Notes: generated by a model not told the origin, from the sequence alone. Shown: positions 7,790 to 16,480, counted from the first letter of the stretch. The stretch is 64,000 bases of DNA from Bog-159 sp963709155 (GCA_963709155.1 CAVPVD010000010.1:1-64000); one strand, 5' to 3'. Program-made: numbers and translations.

Positions 7790-10700
7790 ATGACAATCTC
7801 GGAGATCTTCATTAAGCGGCCGGTAGCCACGACTTTGCTGACCGTCGCGATCGCGCTGGCCGGCGCGGTGGCTTTCCGCATTCTGCCAGTGTCCCCGCTG
7901 CCGCAGGTGGATTTCCCGACGATTTCGGTGCAGGCAGGTTTGCCGGGCGCGAGTCCCGAGACGATGGCGTCTTCGGTGGCCACGCCGCTCGAACGGCAGT
8001 TCTCGCGGATTGCATCGGTCACGGAGATGACGTCGTCGAGCAGTCTCGGATCGACCGGTATCACGCTGCAGTTCGATCTGAACCGGAACATCGATGCGGC
8101 GGCGCGCGATGTGGAAGCAGCCATCAACGCGGCGCGCGGCTACCTGCCGACCAATCTTCCAAATAATCCCACCTACCGGAAAGTGAATCCAGCCGATTCA
8201 CCGATCATGCTGCTGGCGCTGACGTCGCCCATTCTAACGAAGGCCCAGATGTACGATGCGGCCTCGTCGATCATGGCGCAGAAGCTGTCGCAGATTAGCG
8301 GGGTGGGACAGGTGATCGTGGGGGGAAGTTCGCTGCCGGGCGTACGTATCGAGCTCGACCCGCGCAACCTGAACAAATATGGAATCGGCCTGGAGCAGGT
8401 GCGCGGGGTACTCGCCTCCGCGAACTCGAACACGCCGAAAGGGCATTTTTCCGACGGCCATGTCTCATGGGAAGTGGGCGCGAACGACCAGATTTTCAAG
8501 GCCATCGATTACCAGCCTTTGATCGTGACCTATAAGAATGGGTCGCCGGTGCGCGTGTCGGACATCGGCCGGGCTGTGGACTCGGTGGAAGACATTCGGA
8601 ATTCGGGCTACGCCAACGGCCGCCCTTCCGTGATGGTGATCATTTTCAAGCAGCCGGGCGCCAACGTGATCGACACGGTGGACCTGATCCGTTCCGAGCT
8701 GCCGGTGTTGAAAGCCTCTATTCCGCAATCCATCGACCTTAAGGTCGCCATGGATCAAACGATCACCATCCGCGCCTCGGTGCACGATGTGGAACGTTCG
8801 CTGGTGATCTCGGTGATTCTGGTGGTGCTGGTGGTGTTCGCGTTCCTGAGGAGCCCGCGCAGCACGTTCATTCCCAGCGTCGCGGTTCCGGTTTCGCTCA
8901 TCGGCACGTTCGGCGTGATGTACCTGCTGCATTACAGCATCGACAATCTGTCGCTGATGGCGCTAACCATCTGTACGGGTTTCGTGGTGGACGACGCCAT
9001 CGTGGTGATTGAGAACATCACGCGTTACCTGGAGCAGGGCATGCGGCCGTTTGAGGCGGCGCTCAAAGGAGCGAAGGAAATCAGCTTTACCGTGGTATCC
9101 ATGAGCATCTCTTTGATCGCGGTGTTCATCCCGCTGCTCATGATGGGCGGCATCGTGGGCCGCCTTTTCCGCGAGTTTGCCGTCACGCTTTCGATCGCCA
9201 TCGCCGTTTCGCTGGTGGTTTCACTGACCACTACTCCCATGATGTGCGCGCATCTTCTGCGGGAGCATGGGGACCACGGCTGGCTCTACCGGGTGACCGA
9301 GCGGGCGTTCCGCGCGAGCATCGACGCCTACGGCACGACACTCTCCGCGGCGCTGCGCGCGGCGCCGTTGACCATGGCGATCCTGTTGGCCACGATCGGC
9401 TTGAACGTATATCTTTTCGTCCATGTTTCCAAAGGGTTCTTTCCGATGCAGGATAACGGGCGCATGATGGGGGCCATTCAAGGAGACCAGGACGTTTCGT
9501 TTCAATCCATGGACAAGATCCTGCTGCAGATGATCAACATCGTGCATGCGGACCCCGGCGTCGATTCGGTGGCCGGATTCACGGGCGGGGGAACCGCGAA
9601 TACGGCGCGTATGTTCGTCTCGCTGAAGCCGGTGGAAGAAAGAAAGATCGCGGTGGACGGCATCATTGCGCGGCTGCGGCCGAAGCTGGGCCGCATACCG
9701 GGCGCCACGCTTTACCTGCAAGCGTCGCAGGACCTGCGGGTAGGCGGGCGCATGAGCAACGCGATGTACCAGTTTACGATGCGGGGGGACAATCTGCCGG
9801 ATCTGGCGGGATTCGCTCCCAAGATGCTGCAGGAACTGCGAACCATTCCCATCATCGCGGACGTGAGCAGCGACCAGCAGGACCGCGGGCTGCAATCGAT
9901 GGTGCAGTACGACCGCAAGACAGCGGCGCGCTTCAGCGTCTCGTCACAACTGCTGGACAATACGCTGTACGACGCTTTTGGGCAGCGCCAGGTGTCCACC
10001 ATGTACAGCACCTTGAACCAGTACCACGTGGTGATGGAAGCCGCGCCGGAATTCTGGCAGGATCCGCAATTCATGGACCAGGTTTATGTGCAGTCGCCGG
10101 CCGGCCCAGAGGTGCCCTTGAACGCGCTGGCGAGTTTCGGCCCGACCACCGCGCCGCTGGCGGTCAACCATCAAGGTCTGGGGCCGGCGGTGACCGTCTC
10201 ATTCAACCTGCAACCGGGCGTGGCCTTGGGAGACGCGGTGGAAGCCATTCTGAACGCCGCCGCCAAGCTGGGCATGCCGCGCACCATCCAGACGGGATTC
10301 GCGGGCACGGCGCAGGCGTATCAGCAATCCTTGAGCAACGCGCCCATCTTGATCCTGACCGCGCTGGCAGCGGTCTACATCGTGCTCGGAATTCTTTACG
10401 AAAGCTACGTTCATCCGATCACGATTCTCTCCACGCTGCCCTCGGCGGGAGTGGGCGCGATGCTGGCGCTGATGCTGACGCATACCGATCTGAGCATCAT
10501 CGCCATCATCGGCATCATTTTGCTGATCGGCATTGTGAAGAAGAACGCCATCATGATGATCGACTTTGCGCTGGCCGCCGAGCGCATCGAAGGCAAGAAC
10601 TCCCGCGATTCGATTTTCGAAGCATGCCTGCTGCGCTTCCGCCCGATCCTGATGACTACCATGGCGGCGATGCTTGGGGCTCTGCCGCTGGCGATCGGCA

Positions 10701-10888
10701 GCGGGACTGGATCGGAGCTGCGCCGTCCGCTGGGAATTACAATTATCGGCGGCTTGCTGGTGAGCCAGTTACTCACCCTTTACACCACGCCGGTGGTGTA
10801 TCTCTATTTTGACCGGCTGCAACACTGGTGGTATCGAGTGCGCCACAAAGAGCCGCCGGAAGCGCACCCGTTGGGATCCGAAATCTGA
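7790..10888 (+). CDS. RND multidrug efflux permease (MdtC-like)
   Basis: 1032 residues, normal for the family. Starts 3 bases after the first permease. The TM4 Asp pair is D401-D402 (VVDDAIVVIENI) and the TM10 Lys motif is GIVKKNAIMMIDF. It is collinear with the preceding permease but has a compact second periplasmic loop. The stop codon overlaps the start of the outer-membrane factor gene (TGATG). Together with the first permease it probably forms a hetero-oligomeric pump, as MdtBC does. The substrate cannot be read from the sequence. Confidence 0.93.
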   Translation: MTISEIFIKRPVATTLLTVAIALAGAVAFRILPVSPLPQVDFPTISVQAGLPGASPETMASSVATPLERQFSRIASVTEMTSSSSLGSTGITLQFDLNRNIDAAARDVEAAINAARGYLPTNLPNNPTYRKVNPADSPIMLLALTSPILTKAQMYDAASSIMAQKLSQISGVGQVIVGGSSLPGVRIELDPRNLNKYGIGLEQVRGVLASANSNTPKGHFSDGHVSWEVGANDQIFKAIDYQPLIVTYKNGSPVRVSDIGRAVDSVEDIRNSGYANGRPSVMVIIFKQPGANVIDTVDLIRSELPVLKASIPQSIDLKVAMDQTITIRASVHDVERSLVISVILVVLVVFAFLRSPRSTFIPSVAVPVSLIGTFGVMYLLHYSIDNLSLMALTICTGFVVDDAIVVIENITRYLEQGMRPFEAALKGAKEISFTVVSMSISLIAVFIPLLMMGGIVGRLFREFAVTLSIAIAVSLVVSLTTTPMMCAHLLREHGDHGWLYRVTERAFRASIDAYGTTLSAALRAAPLTMAILLATIGLNVYLFVHVSKGFFPMQDNGRMMGAIQGDQDVSFQSMDKILLQMINIVHADPGVDSVAGFTGGGTANTARMFVSLKPVEERKIAVDGIIARLRPKLGRIPGATLYLQASQDLRVGGRMSNAMYQFTMRGDNLPDLAGFAPKMLQELRTIPIIADVSSDQQDRGLQSMVQYDRKTAARFSVSSQLLDNTLYDAFGQRQVSTMYSTLNQYHVVMEAAPEFWQDPQFMDQVYVQSPAGPEVPLNALASFGPTTAPLAVNHQGLGPAVTVSFNLQPGVALGDAVEAILNAAAKLGMPRTIQTGFAGTAQAYQQSLSNAPILILTALAAVYIVLGILYESYVHPITILSTLPSAGVGAMLALMLTHTDLSIIAIIGIILLIGIVKKNAIMMIDFALAAERIEGKNSRDSIFEACLLRFRPILMTTMAAMLGALPLAIGSGTGSELRRPLGITIIGGLLVSQLLTLYTTPVVYLYFDRLQHWWYRVRHKEPPEAHPLGSEI

Positions 10889-12333
10889 TGCGAAGCTTTC
10901 TCCTCTTCACTGTCTCCAGCCTGCTGCTGTTATCGAGCGCGTGCATGGTCGGCCCGAACTATAAGCGTCCGGCCGCGCCCCTGACACCGGCCTACAAAGA
11001 ATCTCCGCCGGAAGGCTGGAAGGAAGCGCAGCCCAACGACGGCGCGATTAGGGGCAAATGGTGGGAGATTTACAACGACCCGCAGCTCAACGCGCTGGAA
11101 GAACAGGTGAGCATCTCGAACCAGAACGTGCTGGTGGCCGAAGCGAATTTCCGGGCAGCCCGTTACGCCGTAGGCATTGCGCGGGCGGGTTTATTGCCTA
11201 CGGTTTCGGTAGGGCCGTCGGTCGGGGTTTCGCGGTCTTCGTCCAGTTCCAACGTACCGATTGCACCGTCCATTATCGGGCTTTATCAACTGCCCGCGAG
11301 CGCGTCCTGGACCGCGGACATTTGGGGCAGCATCCGGCGCAGCGTCCGGGCGAGTGAAGACACGGCGCAAGCCGACTATGCCCAATTGGAGAACGCCCGG
11401 CTCTCGTACCAGTCTGAACTGGCGGCGGACTACTTCGGGATGCATGGAAGCGATGGCGAAATCGATTTGCTGGATCGCACGGTTAAGTCGTACCAGGAAT
11501 ATCTTAAGTTGACGCAGGACCGTTACAGATCGGGCGTAGCGTCGGGCGGCGATGTGGCTTTGGCGCAGACCCAGTTAGATACCACGCAGGCGCAGTTGAT
11601 CGATTTGGGCGTGGCGCGCACGCAGTACGAGCACGCCATCGCCGTCCTTTCCGGCAAGCCGCCGGCGGAGGTGACGATTCCATCCGCGATTCTAAAGACG
11701 CCACCGCCGGCGGTACCGGTGGGAGTTCCTTCTGCTCTGCTCGAACGGCGCCCGGATATCGCGGCCGCGGAGCGCACCATGGCTGCGACGCATGAGCAGA
11801 TCGGCATCGCGGTGGCGGCCTACTATCCCACGCTGACGTTGAGTGCATCCGGCGGCTTCGAGGCCACCAACATCGCGAAATGGTTCTCGCTGCCGAGCCG
11901 CTTCTGGTCATTGGGCGCGGCGCTGCCGGAGACGGTTTTCGAGGGCGGCAAGCGGCGCGCGCAAGTGGGCATGACCAAAGCGCAGTTCGACTCGACCGTG
12001 GCCACTTATCGCCAGACGGTGCTAACCGCATTCCAGCAGGTTGAGGATAACCTGTCGGCCTTGCGCATTCTCGGCGATGAAGCAGTGGCGGCGGATCGCG
12101 CGGTGAAGGCTGCCAAGGATTCGCTGGACATCGCCACGTATCAATATAAAGCCGGGACCGTGAACTATCTGACGGTGATCACGGCGCAGGCTACTTACCT
12201 GGCGAACGAGCAAACGGTGGTGAATCTGCTGGCGCGGCGCCTGACTGCCAGCGTGCAGTTGGTTCAGGCACTGGGCGGCGGATGGGATGCGTCGCAGGTG
12301 CCCAACGCCAATGAAATGCGGCGCGGCCTCTAG
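10888..12333 (+). CDS. NodT-family outer-membrane efflux lipoprotein
   Basis: 481 residues from ATG 10888. This start is chosen because it gives a lipoprotein signal peptide with lipobox LSSAC (Cys19) and overlaps the permease stop. MVGPNYKRP after the Cys is the hallmark start of OprM/NodT-type channels. Two TolC-like repeats follow, including helical stretches such as AAERTMAATHEQIGIAVAAY and the characteristic RRPDIAAAER. It forms the trimeric outer-membrane duct for the RND pump encoded upstream. Last efflux component of the operon; the methyltransferase gene begins 3 bases later. Confidence 0.93.
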   Translation: MRSFLLFTVSSLLLLSSACMVGPNYKRPAAPLTPAYKESPPEGWKEAQPNDGAIRGKWWEIYNDPQLNALEEQVSISNQNVLVAEANFRAARYAVGIARAGLLPTVSVGPSVGVSRSSSSSNVPIAPSIIGLYQLPASASWTADIWGSIRRSVRASEDTAQADYAQLENARLSYQSELAADYFGMHGSDGEIDLLDRTVKSYQEYLKLTQDRYRSGVASGGDVALAQTQLDTTQAQLIDLGVARTQYEHAIAVLSGKPPAEVTIPSAILKTPPPAVPVGVPSALLERRPDIAAAERTMAATHEQIGIAVAAYYPTLTLSASGGFEATNIAKWFSLPSRFWSLGAALPETVFEGGKRRAQVGMTKAQFDSTVATYRQTVLTAFQQVEDNLSALRILGDEAVAADRAVKAAKDSLDIATYQYKAGTVNYLTVITAQATYLANEQTVVNLLARRLTASVQLVQALGGGWDASQVPNANEMRRGL

Positions 12334-12336
12334 CCC

Positions 12337-13497
12337 ATGCACGAGGTGCGAGTCAATCGCAAAGCGGCCCGCCGGGTGGCATCCGGGCACGTCTGGATTT
12401 TTCAAAGCGACGTAGTGGATACGGGTGGCGCGGAACCCGGCGCGGCCGTGCGGGTCGCCGATTTGAAGGGGCGCCCTATCGGTATGGCGCACTTCAGCGC
12501 GGCATCCCAGATCAGTTTGCGGATGCTGTCGCGGGGCGTGGAGGAGATCGGCCGCGATTTCTTCGCGCGGCGTTTGGCGGCCGCCGAGGCGCATCGCCGG
12601 CGGGTGGTGTGCGGGACGGATGCCTACCGGGTGGTGCATGGCGAAGGAGACCTGCTGCCGGCGTTGGTGGTGGATCGCTATGCCGACTACCTGGTGCTGC
12701 AGACTCTCAACCAAGGCATGGATGGGGCCCGCGAGTGGATCGTGGGCGGACTGGTGGATCTGTTTTCGCCGCGCGGGATCGTGGCGCGCAACGATGCGTC
12801 CGTGCGTGCCCGGGAGGCGCTGCCGCTCGAATCCGGCGTGATCTTCGGCGAGGTGCCCGATACGGTGGAATTCCAGATGAACGGGCTACGGCTGCACGCC
12901 GATTTATTGCACGGCCAGAAGACGGGCATTTTCCTGGATCAAAGGGAAAACTACGTTGCGGCGGCGCGCTATGCCCGAGGCAAGGCCCTCGACTGCTTCA
13001 CGTCAACGGGCGGTTTCGCGTTACACCTTGCCCCGGTTTGCGAATCCGTGGAAGCCCTGGACAGCTCGGCGACGGCCCTGGCCGTGGCTGCCCGCAACGC
13101 GGCCTTCAACGGCATTTCCAATATCGAATTCCGCGAGGCAGATGTATTCGTGGCGCTGGCGGCATACGCTTCCGCGCGGCGGCAGTTTCAGACCGTGATC
13201 CTGGATCCGCCGGCCTTCGCCAAGTCGCGCAGCCAAGTGGAGGATGCGATTCGCGGGTACAAGGAGATTAACCTGCGGGCGCTGCGGCTGTTGAATCCGG
13301 GCGGCATATTGGTGACCTGTTCCTGTTCGCAAAGGCTGAGCGAGGCGGCGTTTCTGGAATTACTGGCCGAAGCGTCACTCGACGCGGGCCGCCAGTTACG
13401 CGTGCTGGAACGGCGCACGCAGGGGCTGGATCATCCTATATTGCTGACCGTGCCGGAGACTCACTATCTGAAGTGTCTGATTCTGGAAGTCGTGTAG
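12337..13497 (+). CDS. rlmI: Class I SAM-dependent 23S rRNA methyltransferase, RlmI-like
   Basis: 386 residues, close to E. coli RlmI (396). An N-terminal PUA-like domain (RKAARRVASGHVWIFQSDV, about 8-75) is followed by a central region containing GQKTGIFLDQRENY and then the Rossmann methyltransferase domain: LDCFTSTGGFALH binds SAM, VILDPPAFAKS is motif IV, and LVTCSCSQRLS carries the catalytic-type Cys. RlmI makes m5C1962 in 23S rRNA; the exact target here is by family only. It sits 3 bases after the efflux operon and is probably co-transcribed with it, with no obvious functional link. Confidence 0.85.
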   Translation: MHEVRVNRKAARRVASGHVWIFQSDVVDTGGAEPGAAVRVADLKGRPIGMAHFSAASQISLRMLSRGVEEIGRDFFARRLAAAEAHRRRVVCGTDAYRVVHGEGDLLPALVVDRYADYLVLQTLNQGMDGAREWIVGGLVDLFSPRGIVARNDASVRAREALPLESGVIFGEVPDTVEFQMNGLRLHADLLHGQKTGIFLDQRENYVAAARYARGKALDCFTSTGGFALHLAPVCESVEALDSSATALAVAARNAAFNGISNIEFREADVFVALAAYASARRQFQTVILDPPAFAKSRSQVEDAIRGYKEINLRALRLLNPGGILVTCSCSQRLSEAAFLELLAEASLDAGRQLRVLERRTQGLDHPILLTVPETHYLKCLILEVV

Positions 13498-13650
13498 CTG
13501 CGGCGCTGGTTTCTCGCCAAGGCGCCAAGGTTACCGCCAAGATCGCCAAGAAGAGATGAATAGTTTGACGCGCGGGCGCCTGACGATCAAAGCCTATGTG
13601 GCTGGATTCAAAGGTCATTGGTGGCGGGTTGCGGGTAGGCTCTGGTGACC
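13498..13650. other. Intergenic stretch with short CGCCAAG repeats
   Basis: The first part (13517-13550) contains four imperfect copies of CGCCAAG or CGCCAAGG. A 30-codon reading frame from 13556 has no recognisable features. I see no RNA gene. It precedes a family B hairpin repeat. Confidence 0.4.
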
Positions 13651-13715
13651 GTGCCAGCTAAGCGGGACTTAAAAGTCCCGCCGGCACGCTAAAGCGCCGC
13701 TAAAGCGTGCGCCAC
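13651..13715. repeat. Family B palindromic intergenic repeat, copy 1
   Basis: GCGGGACTT (13662-13670) and AAGTCCCGC (13673-13681) form a perfect 9-bp stem with an AA loop, extended by GTGCC (13651-13655) pairing with GGCAC (13683-13687). A second stem follows (CACGCT with AGCGTG). The same series of motifs recurs at 59888-59928. Both copies lie between convergent genes, so a bidirectional terminator role is plausible. Confidence 0.65.
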
Positions 13716-13721
13716 GGGGGA

Positions 13722-14249
13722 TTATGCAGATGCGAGGCGCTGAAGCCAGCAGGTCAGGTCGCCAGCCAGCTTCGGGTTGCAGGATGCGATCTGGGCATAT
13801 CGTTGGGCTGCCAGACGTTTATAGGCTGCCAGTAACGCCGCTGCGTCCAGGGTATTGATTTGTCCGATCGAAACCGGCCCCAGCACGCCGTTGACTGCAC
13901 AGTGGCCGCCGCGGGCGTTTACCGCCGCTTGCAGCAACGTCAGCGCGCCGGGATGATTCGCGCCGCCCGGACCCATATTCACAGTCAGATCGAATGTCTT
14001 ATTGGCCAACGCTTGATCGCTTATGCAGCCGATCGAATGACGGTCCCAGAAGTAAGTTAGATATATCGCGGATGCTTCGGCCGCATCGAGATTGCGGATG
14101 AAGGCCTCGTCGGCTTCCGGCTGGTAGCCGGAGCTTCGCACGAACGCCAAGGTGATCCCATGGTTCACGATTTCCCCCGTTACAGGGTTGTGATAGAAAC
14201 CGCCTTCGTTCTGTAAGGTAATTGTCAGGGCTGGTTGAAAATCCGCCAT
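13722..14249 (-). CDS. GH108-type N-acetylmuramidase / secretion-activator-like protein
   Basis: 175 residues from ATG 14249, with GGGAG about 12 bases upstream. LQNEGGF with Glu15 matches the catalytic Glu-Gly-Gly of glycoside hydrolase family 108 (phage endolysin/ZliS group), and NHGIT matches the conserved Gly-Ile-Thr that follows it. The C-terminal half (VLGPVSIGQINTLD, then a helix with LLAAYKRLAAQRYAQI) matches the usual peptidoglycan-binding module of this family. No signal peptide is seen, as in holin-dependent endolysins. It lies 85 bases after the dual-OB gene on the same strand and may be the last gene of that cluster. No holin or phage genes are nearby. Confidence 0.8.
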   Translation of the reverse strand: MADFQPALTITLQNEGGFYHNPVTGEIVNHGITLAFVRSSGYQPEADEAFIRNLDAAEASAIYLTYFWDRHSIGCISDQALANKTFDLTVNMGPGGANHPGALTLLQAAVNARGGHCAVNGVLGPVSIGQINTLDAAALLAAYKRLAAQRYAQIASCNPKLAGDLTCWLQRLASA

Positions 14250-14334
14250 AGCCGATTGCCGCTCCCAACTTGATGTTACTCCCGGCTTCGCGCGGGGAAG
14301 GCGTGTGCGAGCGGCAGGAAGCCGGGTAATTGGC

Positions 14335-15075
14335 TTAGAGACAAAGGTTTGCAGAATTAAGATCAAGTTGTGACCGTGGAAAATGACCGGTCCACGCGGG
14401 CGGCGCAACCACTATGGCGGCGACTAACTTATAGCAAATCCCATTGAAGGGATGGCCGAGGCTGATGGTAAGAAGGACAATGGCATCTTCCGGGATCCCG
14501 AGATCGGACGATCCGTAATCGCCCTCGGCGCGCCTCTGTAGCGGGCCGGCGTAGACGGGGTCCGTCAGCGGCAGATCGTACGGCACGCCGCCAAGACGAA
14601 AGAGGACGCGCGCCGTGTTGCGAAGTTCATGTGTGCTGAACTCGGTGCGCCAGCGAATATCCGCGGGCTGCACCAGGACCAGCGAGTCGGCCGCGGGGCG
14701 AGCGCGCATTTGCTTTTCGGTCACGAACCGTCGCTGGTTGCCGAGGATAGCGGGGTCGCGGGAGACAGCGGCGGCCACGATGGGCGCGCGATCCAACGCC
14801 GCGGGGCGTTCTAACAGGGCCCATGGCGATTCGTCCACCAGCCAGTTTTCGGGCTGATGGGGCTGAGGCTGGCGGCGTACCAGCCCAACGCGAATCACAT
14901 CGAACAGATGTGGCTCGGAATGATCGGGGAGCCGGTATTGGCCATACCGCAACTGGCCGCCTTCTTTGTCCGATACTGGCCGGACCCAGCCGCCGCCATC
15001 CACGCGCAGGCCGGCCAGGCAGCGGGCGCCCAACTTGTAGGAGTTAGCGAGGCAGATCAGGTTGACGGATGACAT
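14335..15075 (-). CDS. Dual OB (DOB) domain-containing protein
   Basis: 246 residues. The N-terminus (LICLANSYKLGARCLAGLRV, then GGGWVRPVSD) is the signature I associate with the dual OB-fold family, whose members are small predicted nucleic-acid-binding proteins found beside DUF488 genes. The second half (FSTHELRNTARVLFRLGG to ILLTISLGHPF-like strands) fits a second OB barrel. It starts 9 bases after the stop of a DUF488 gene, and a second DUF488 gene lies upstream, so the three are surely co-transcribed. The biochemical role is unknown; DNA or RNA surveillance is an inference. Confidence 0.75.
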   Translation of the reverse strand: MSSVNLICLANSYKLGARCLAGLRVDGGGWVRPVSDKEGGQLRYGQYRLPDHSEPHLFDVIRVGLVRRQPQPHQPENWLVDESPWALLERPAALDRAPIVAAAVSRDPAILGNQRRFVTEKQMRARPAADSLVLVQPADIRWRTEFSTHELRNTARVLFRLGGVPYDLPLTDPVYAGPLQRRAEGDYGSSDLGIPEDAIVLLTISLGHPFNGICYKLVAAIVVAPPAWTGHFPRSQLDLNSANLCL

Positions 15076-15084
15076 GCCGGCGCC

Positions 15085-15522
15085 TTATAAGTGCGTGATG
15101 CGGAGATCGCCCCACCGATCCCGCAGATACTCAAGCACCAGACGGCGATGGCAATGCTCGGCGATAGGCTCGCTGCACAGCAGGGCCGTGGGAACCGCGA
15201 ACACCGAGCGATCGATTTTTTCTTCGATCTTCCGATCGGCCATGAGCGCCAGGAACTTCGTCTCATATTCCGGCCAGGGCCCTCTGTTCTTCTTGTATTC
15301 GTCCAACATCTCTTGCGTGGGCGCCAACAGAAGTTCATGTCGATATTCCGCGCCGCAGATTTCCTTCAAAAAGAAACGCAGGTCTTCGCGCTTCGCAAAT
15401 CCAGCCAGTTGCGACACATTATTGAGCCGCACGTCGAGCAACTGACGGATGCCCACGCGTCTTAGAAGAGTGAAGAACTGCTCTGCCGTTTTTTGGGTGA
15501 AACCGATGGAACAGACTTCCAT
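15085..15522 (-). CDS. DUF488 family protein (second copy)
   Basis: 145 residues from ATG 15522, shorter than the first copy. It starts at the first core strand (VCSIGFTQKTAEQFF), as DUF488 proteins do, so the start cannot be moved downstream. DVR at 30-32 is followed by a helix, and the diagnostic motif is C116-S-E118 with C124-H-R, as in the paralogue. The first 61 bases overlap the 3' end of the upstream DUF488 gene in another frame. It lacks the C-terminal tail of the first copy and differs widely in sequence, so it looks like a diverged partner rather than a recent duplicate. Function unknown. Confidence 0.8.
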   Translation of the reverse strand: MEVCSIGFTQKTAEQFFTLLRRVGIRQLLDVRLNNVSQLAGFAKREDLRFFLKEICGAEYRHELLLAPTQEMLDEYKKNRGPWPEYETKFLALMADRKIEEKIDRSVFAVPTALLCSEPIAEHCHRRLVLEYLRDRWGDLRITHL

Positions 15523-16067
15523 GACGCCTCGAATTCCTCGAATAAACTGAGCTGGTTGCTGTGCGGCTCCGCAGCCGCGAGGGCGGCTTCGGTTTGCAGC
15601 CGGCCATCGCCGCGAATGTGCGCTACCGTGACACCGCGCTCGCCCAGCACGCGGCCGACCAGCAGGCGGCGATGGCATCCCGTGGGGTCCTCTTCGGCGC
15701 AAAGCGCCGCCACGACATACTGCCGCAGGCCACTCTCCAGGCGGACCAAGCCCTGCTGAAAACCGGGGGATTCCACTACTTTGTCATACAGAACATGACC
15801 GGCGGCGTCGTAAAACCGATCGCCGCGCGGCCGGCCGCCCAGTTCGCTCCCGAGGTAAACATATTGGAAACCCGCCGGACGCAAGGCCTCGATGAGCGAC
15901 TCGCGGTCGAAATGGGTAGTGTATTTGGAATACGGACTGGAGCGCACGTCGGCGACTACCTGCACGGAATAGAGCGCCAGCAGTTCCAGGAATTTCTCCA
16001 TGGAATGATTGGAGTGGCCGATGGTCAATACGCACGGGCTGGCGGACACGATTTCATAATACGCCAT
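15462..16067 (-). CDS. DUF488 family protein with C-terminal QLSLF motif
   Basis: 201 residues from ATG 16067 (ATG 16115 is an in-frame alternative). Core features: LTIGHSNHSMEKFLELL at the N-terminus, DVRSSPYS at 40-47, and the conserved C123-A-E125 with C131-H-R motif. The tail after the domain contains QLSLF at residues 172-176, which equals the bacterial sliding-clamp-binding consensus QL(S/D)LF, followed by a Ser/Lys-rich end. This suggests recruitment to DNA replication or repair sites. First gene of a minus-strand unit with DUF488 copy 2, the dual-OB gene and perhaps the lysozyme gene. Divergent from padR, with 68 bases between starts. Confidence 0.82.
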   Translation of the reverse strand: MAYYEIVSASPCVLTIGHSNHSMEKFLELLALYSVQVVADVRSSPYSKYTTHFDRESLIEALRPAGFQYVYLGSELGGRPRGDRFYDAAGHVLYDKVVESPGFQQGLVRLESGLRQYVVAALCAEEDPTGCHRRLLVGRVLGERGVTVAHIRGDGRLQTEAALAAAEPHSNQLSLFEEFEASWKSVPSVSPKKRQSSSSLF

Positions 16068-16090
16068 CGGCTCGGTTGCCGTTTGCGCCC

Positions 16091-16137
16091 TTGACGCGGC
16101 AATACGTTTCGTCATAATATATGGCATCGCTACATAT
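16091..16137 (+). promoter_or_regulatory. padR promoter with overlapping palindromic operator
   Basis: TTGACG (16091-16096) and CATAAT (16113-16118) form a near-consensus sigma-70 promoter with a 16-base spacer. ATATG (16119-16123) and CATAT (16133-16137) form an inverted repeat with a 9-base gap, directly over the expected start of transcription. PadR proteins typically bind ATGT/ACAT-type dyads, so this is a good autoregulatory operator. It also argues that translation starts at 16136 and not at the ATG at 16121, which would precede the transcript start. Confidence 0.6.
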
Positions 16138-16480
16138 GGAAAATCCATCTATCGATCGCGAATGGAAGAAGGGCAGCGCGGAGTTGCTGCTGCTCTCGCT
16201 GCTGGAGACGGTGCCCCGGCACGGGTATGAAATCGGCAAGCTGATCGAGCAGCGCTCCGCGGGCGCGCTGCGTTTTCACGCGGCATCCCTCTATCCGTTG
16301 CTGTATCGGCTGGAGAAGCGCGAATTGATCCAGGGGCGATGGGTGGAGAAAAGCGGACAACGGCGGCGGCGCTATTACCGCCTGACGGCGCAGGGGCGCA
16401 AAGTGCTGGCCTCGCAGCGGAAGGGCTGGCAAACCTTCGTGGAGGCCATCAACCGGATCACGGGGGTTCAAAATGCCTGA
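16136..16480 (+). CDS. PadR family transcriptional regulator
   Basis: 114 residues from ATG 16136. The winged-helix domain reads LLLLSLLETVPRHGYEIGKL, then ASLYPLLYRLEKRELIQGRW and RRRYYRLTAQGRKVL, which is the PadR N-terminal domain with the usual Gly-Tyr-Glu-Ile and Leu-Tyr-Pro-Leu-Leu signatures. The C-terminal helix ends in AINRITGVQ. It lies 8 bases into the downstream permease gene (overlap), a pairing typical of Acidobacteria. The likely job is repression of this two-gene operon, with the palindrome at 16119-16137 as the site. Confidence 0.92.
   Translation: MENPSIDREWKKGSAELLLLSLLETVPRHGYEIGKLIEQRSAGALRFHAASLYPLLYRLEKRELIQGRWVEKSGQRRRRYYRLTAQGRKVLASQRKGWQTFVEAINRITGVQNA

Noticed and set aside
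13556..13648. 30-codon reading frame in the gap before the lysozyme gene
   Set aside because: No RBS, no signal or domain, and next to simple CGCCAAG repeats.
13722..14249. Prophage remnant suggested by the GH108 gene
   Set aside because: No integrase, holin, portal, capsid, tail or attachment repeats nearby; the gene fits the DUF488 cluster on the same strand.
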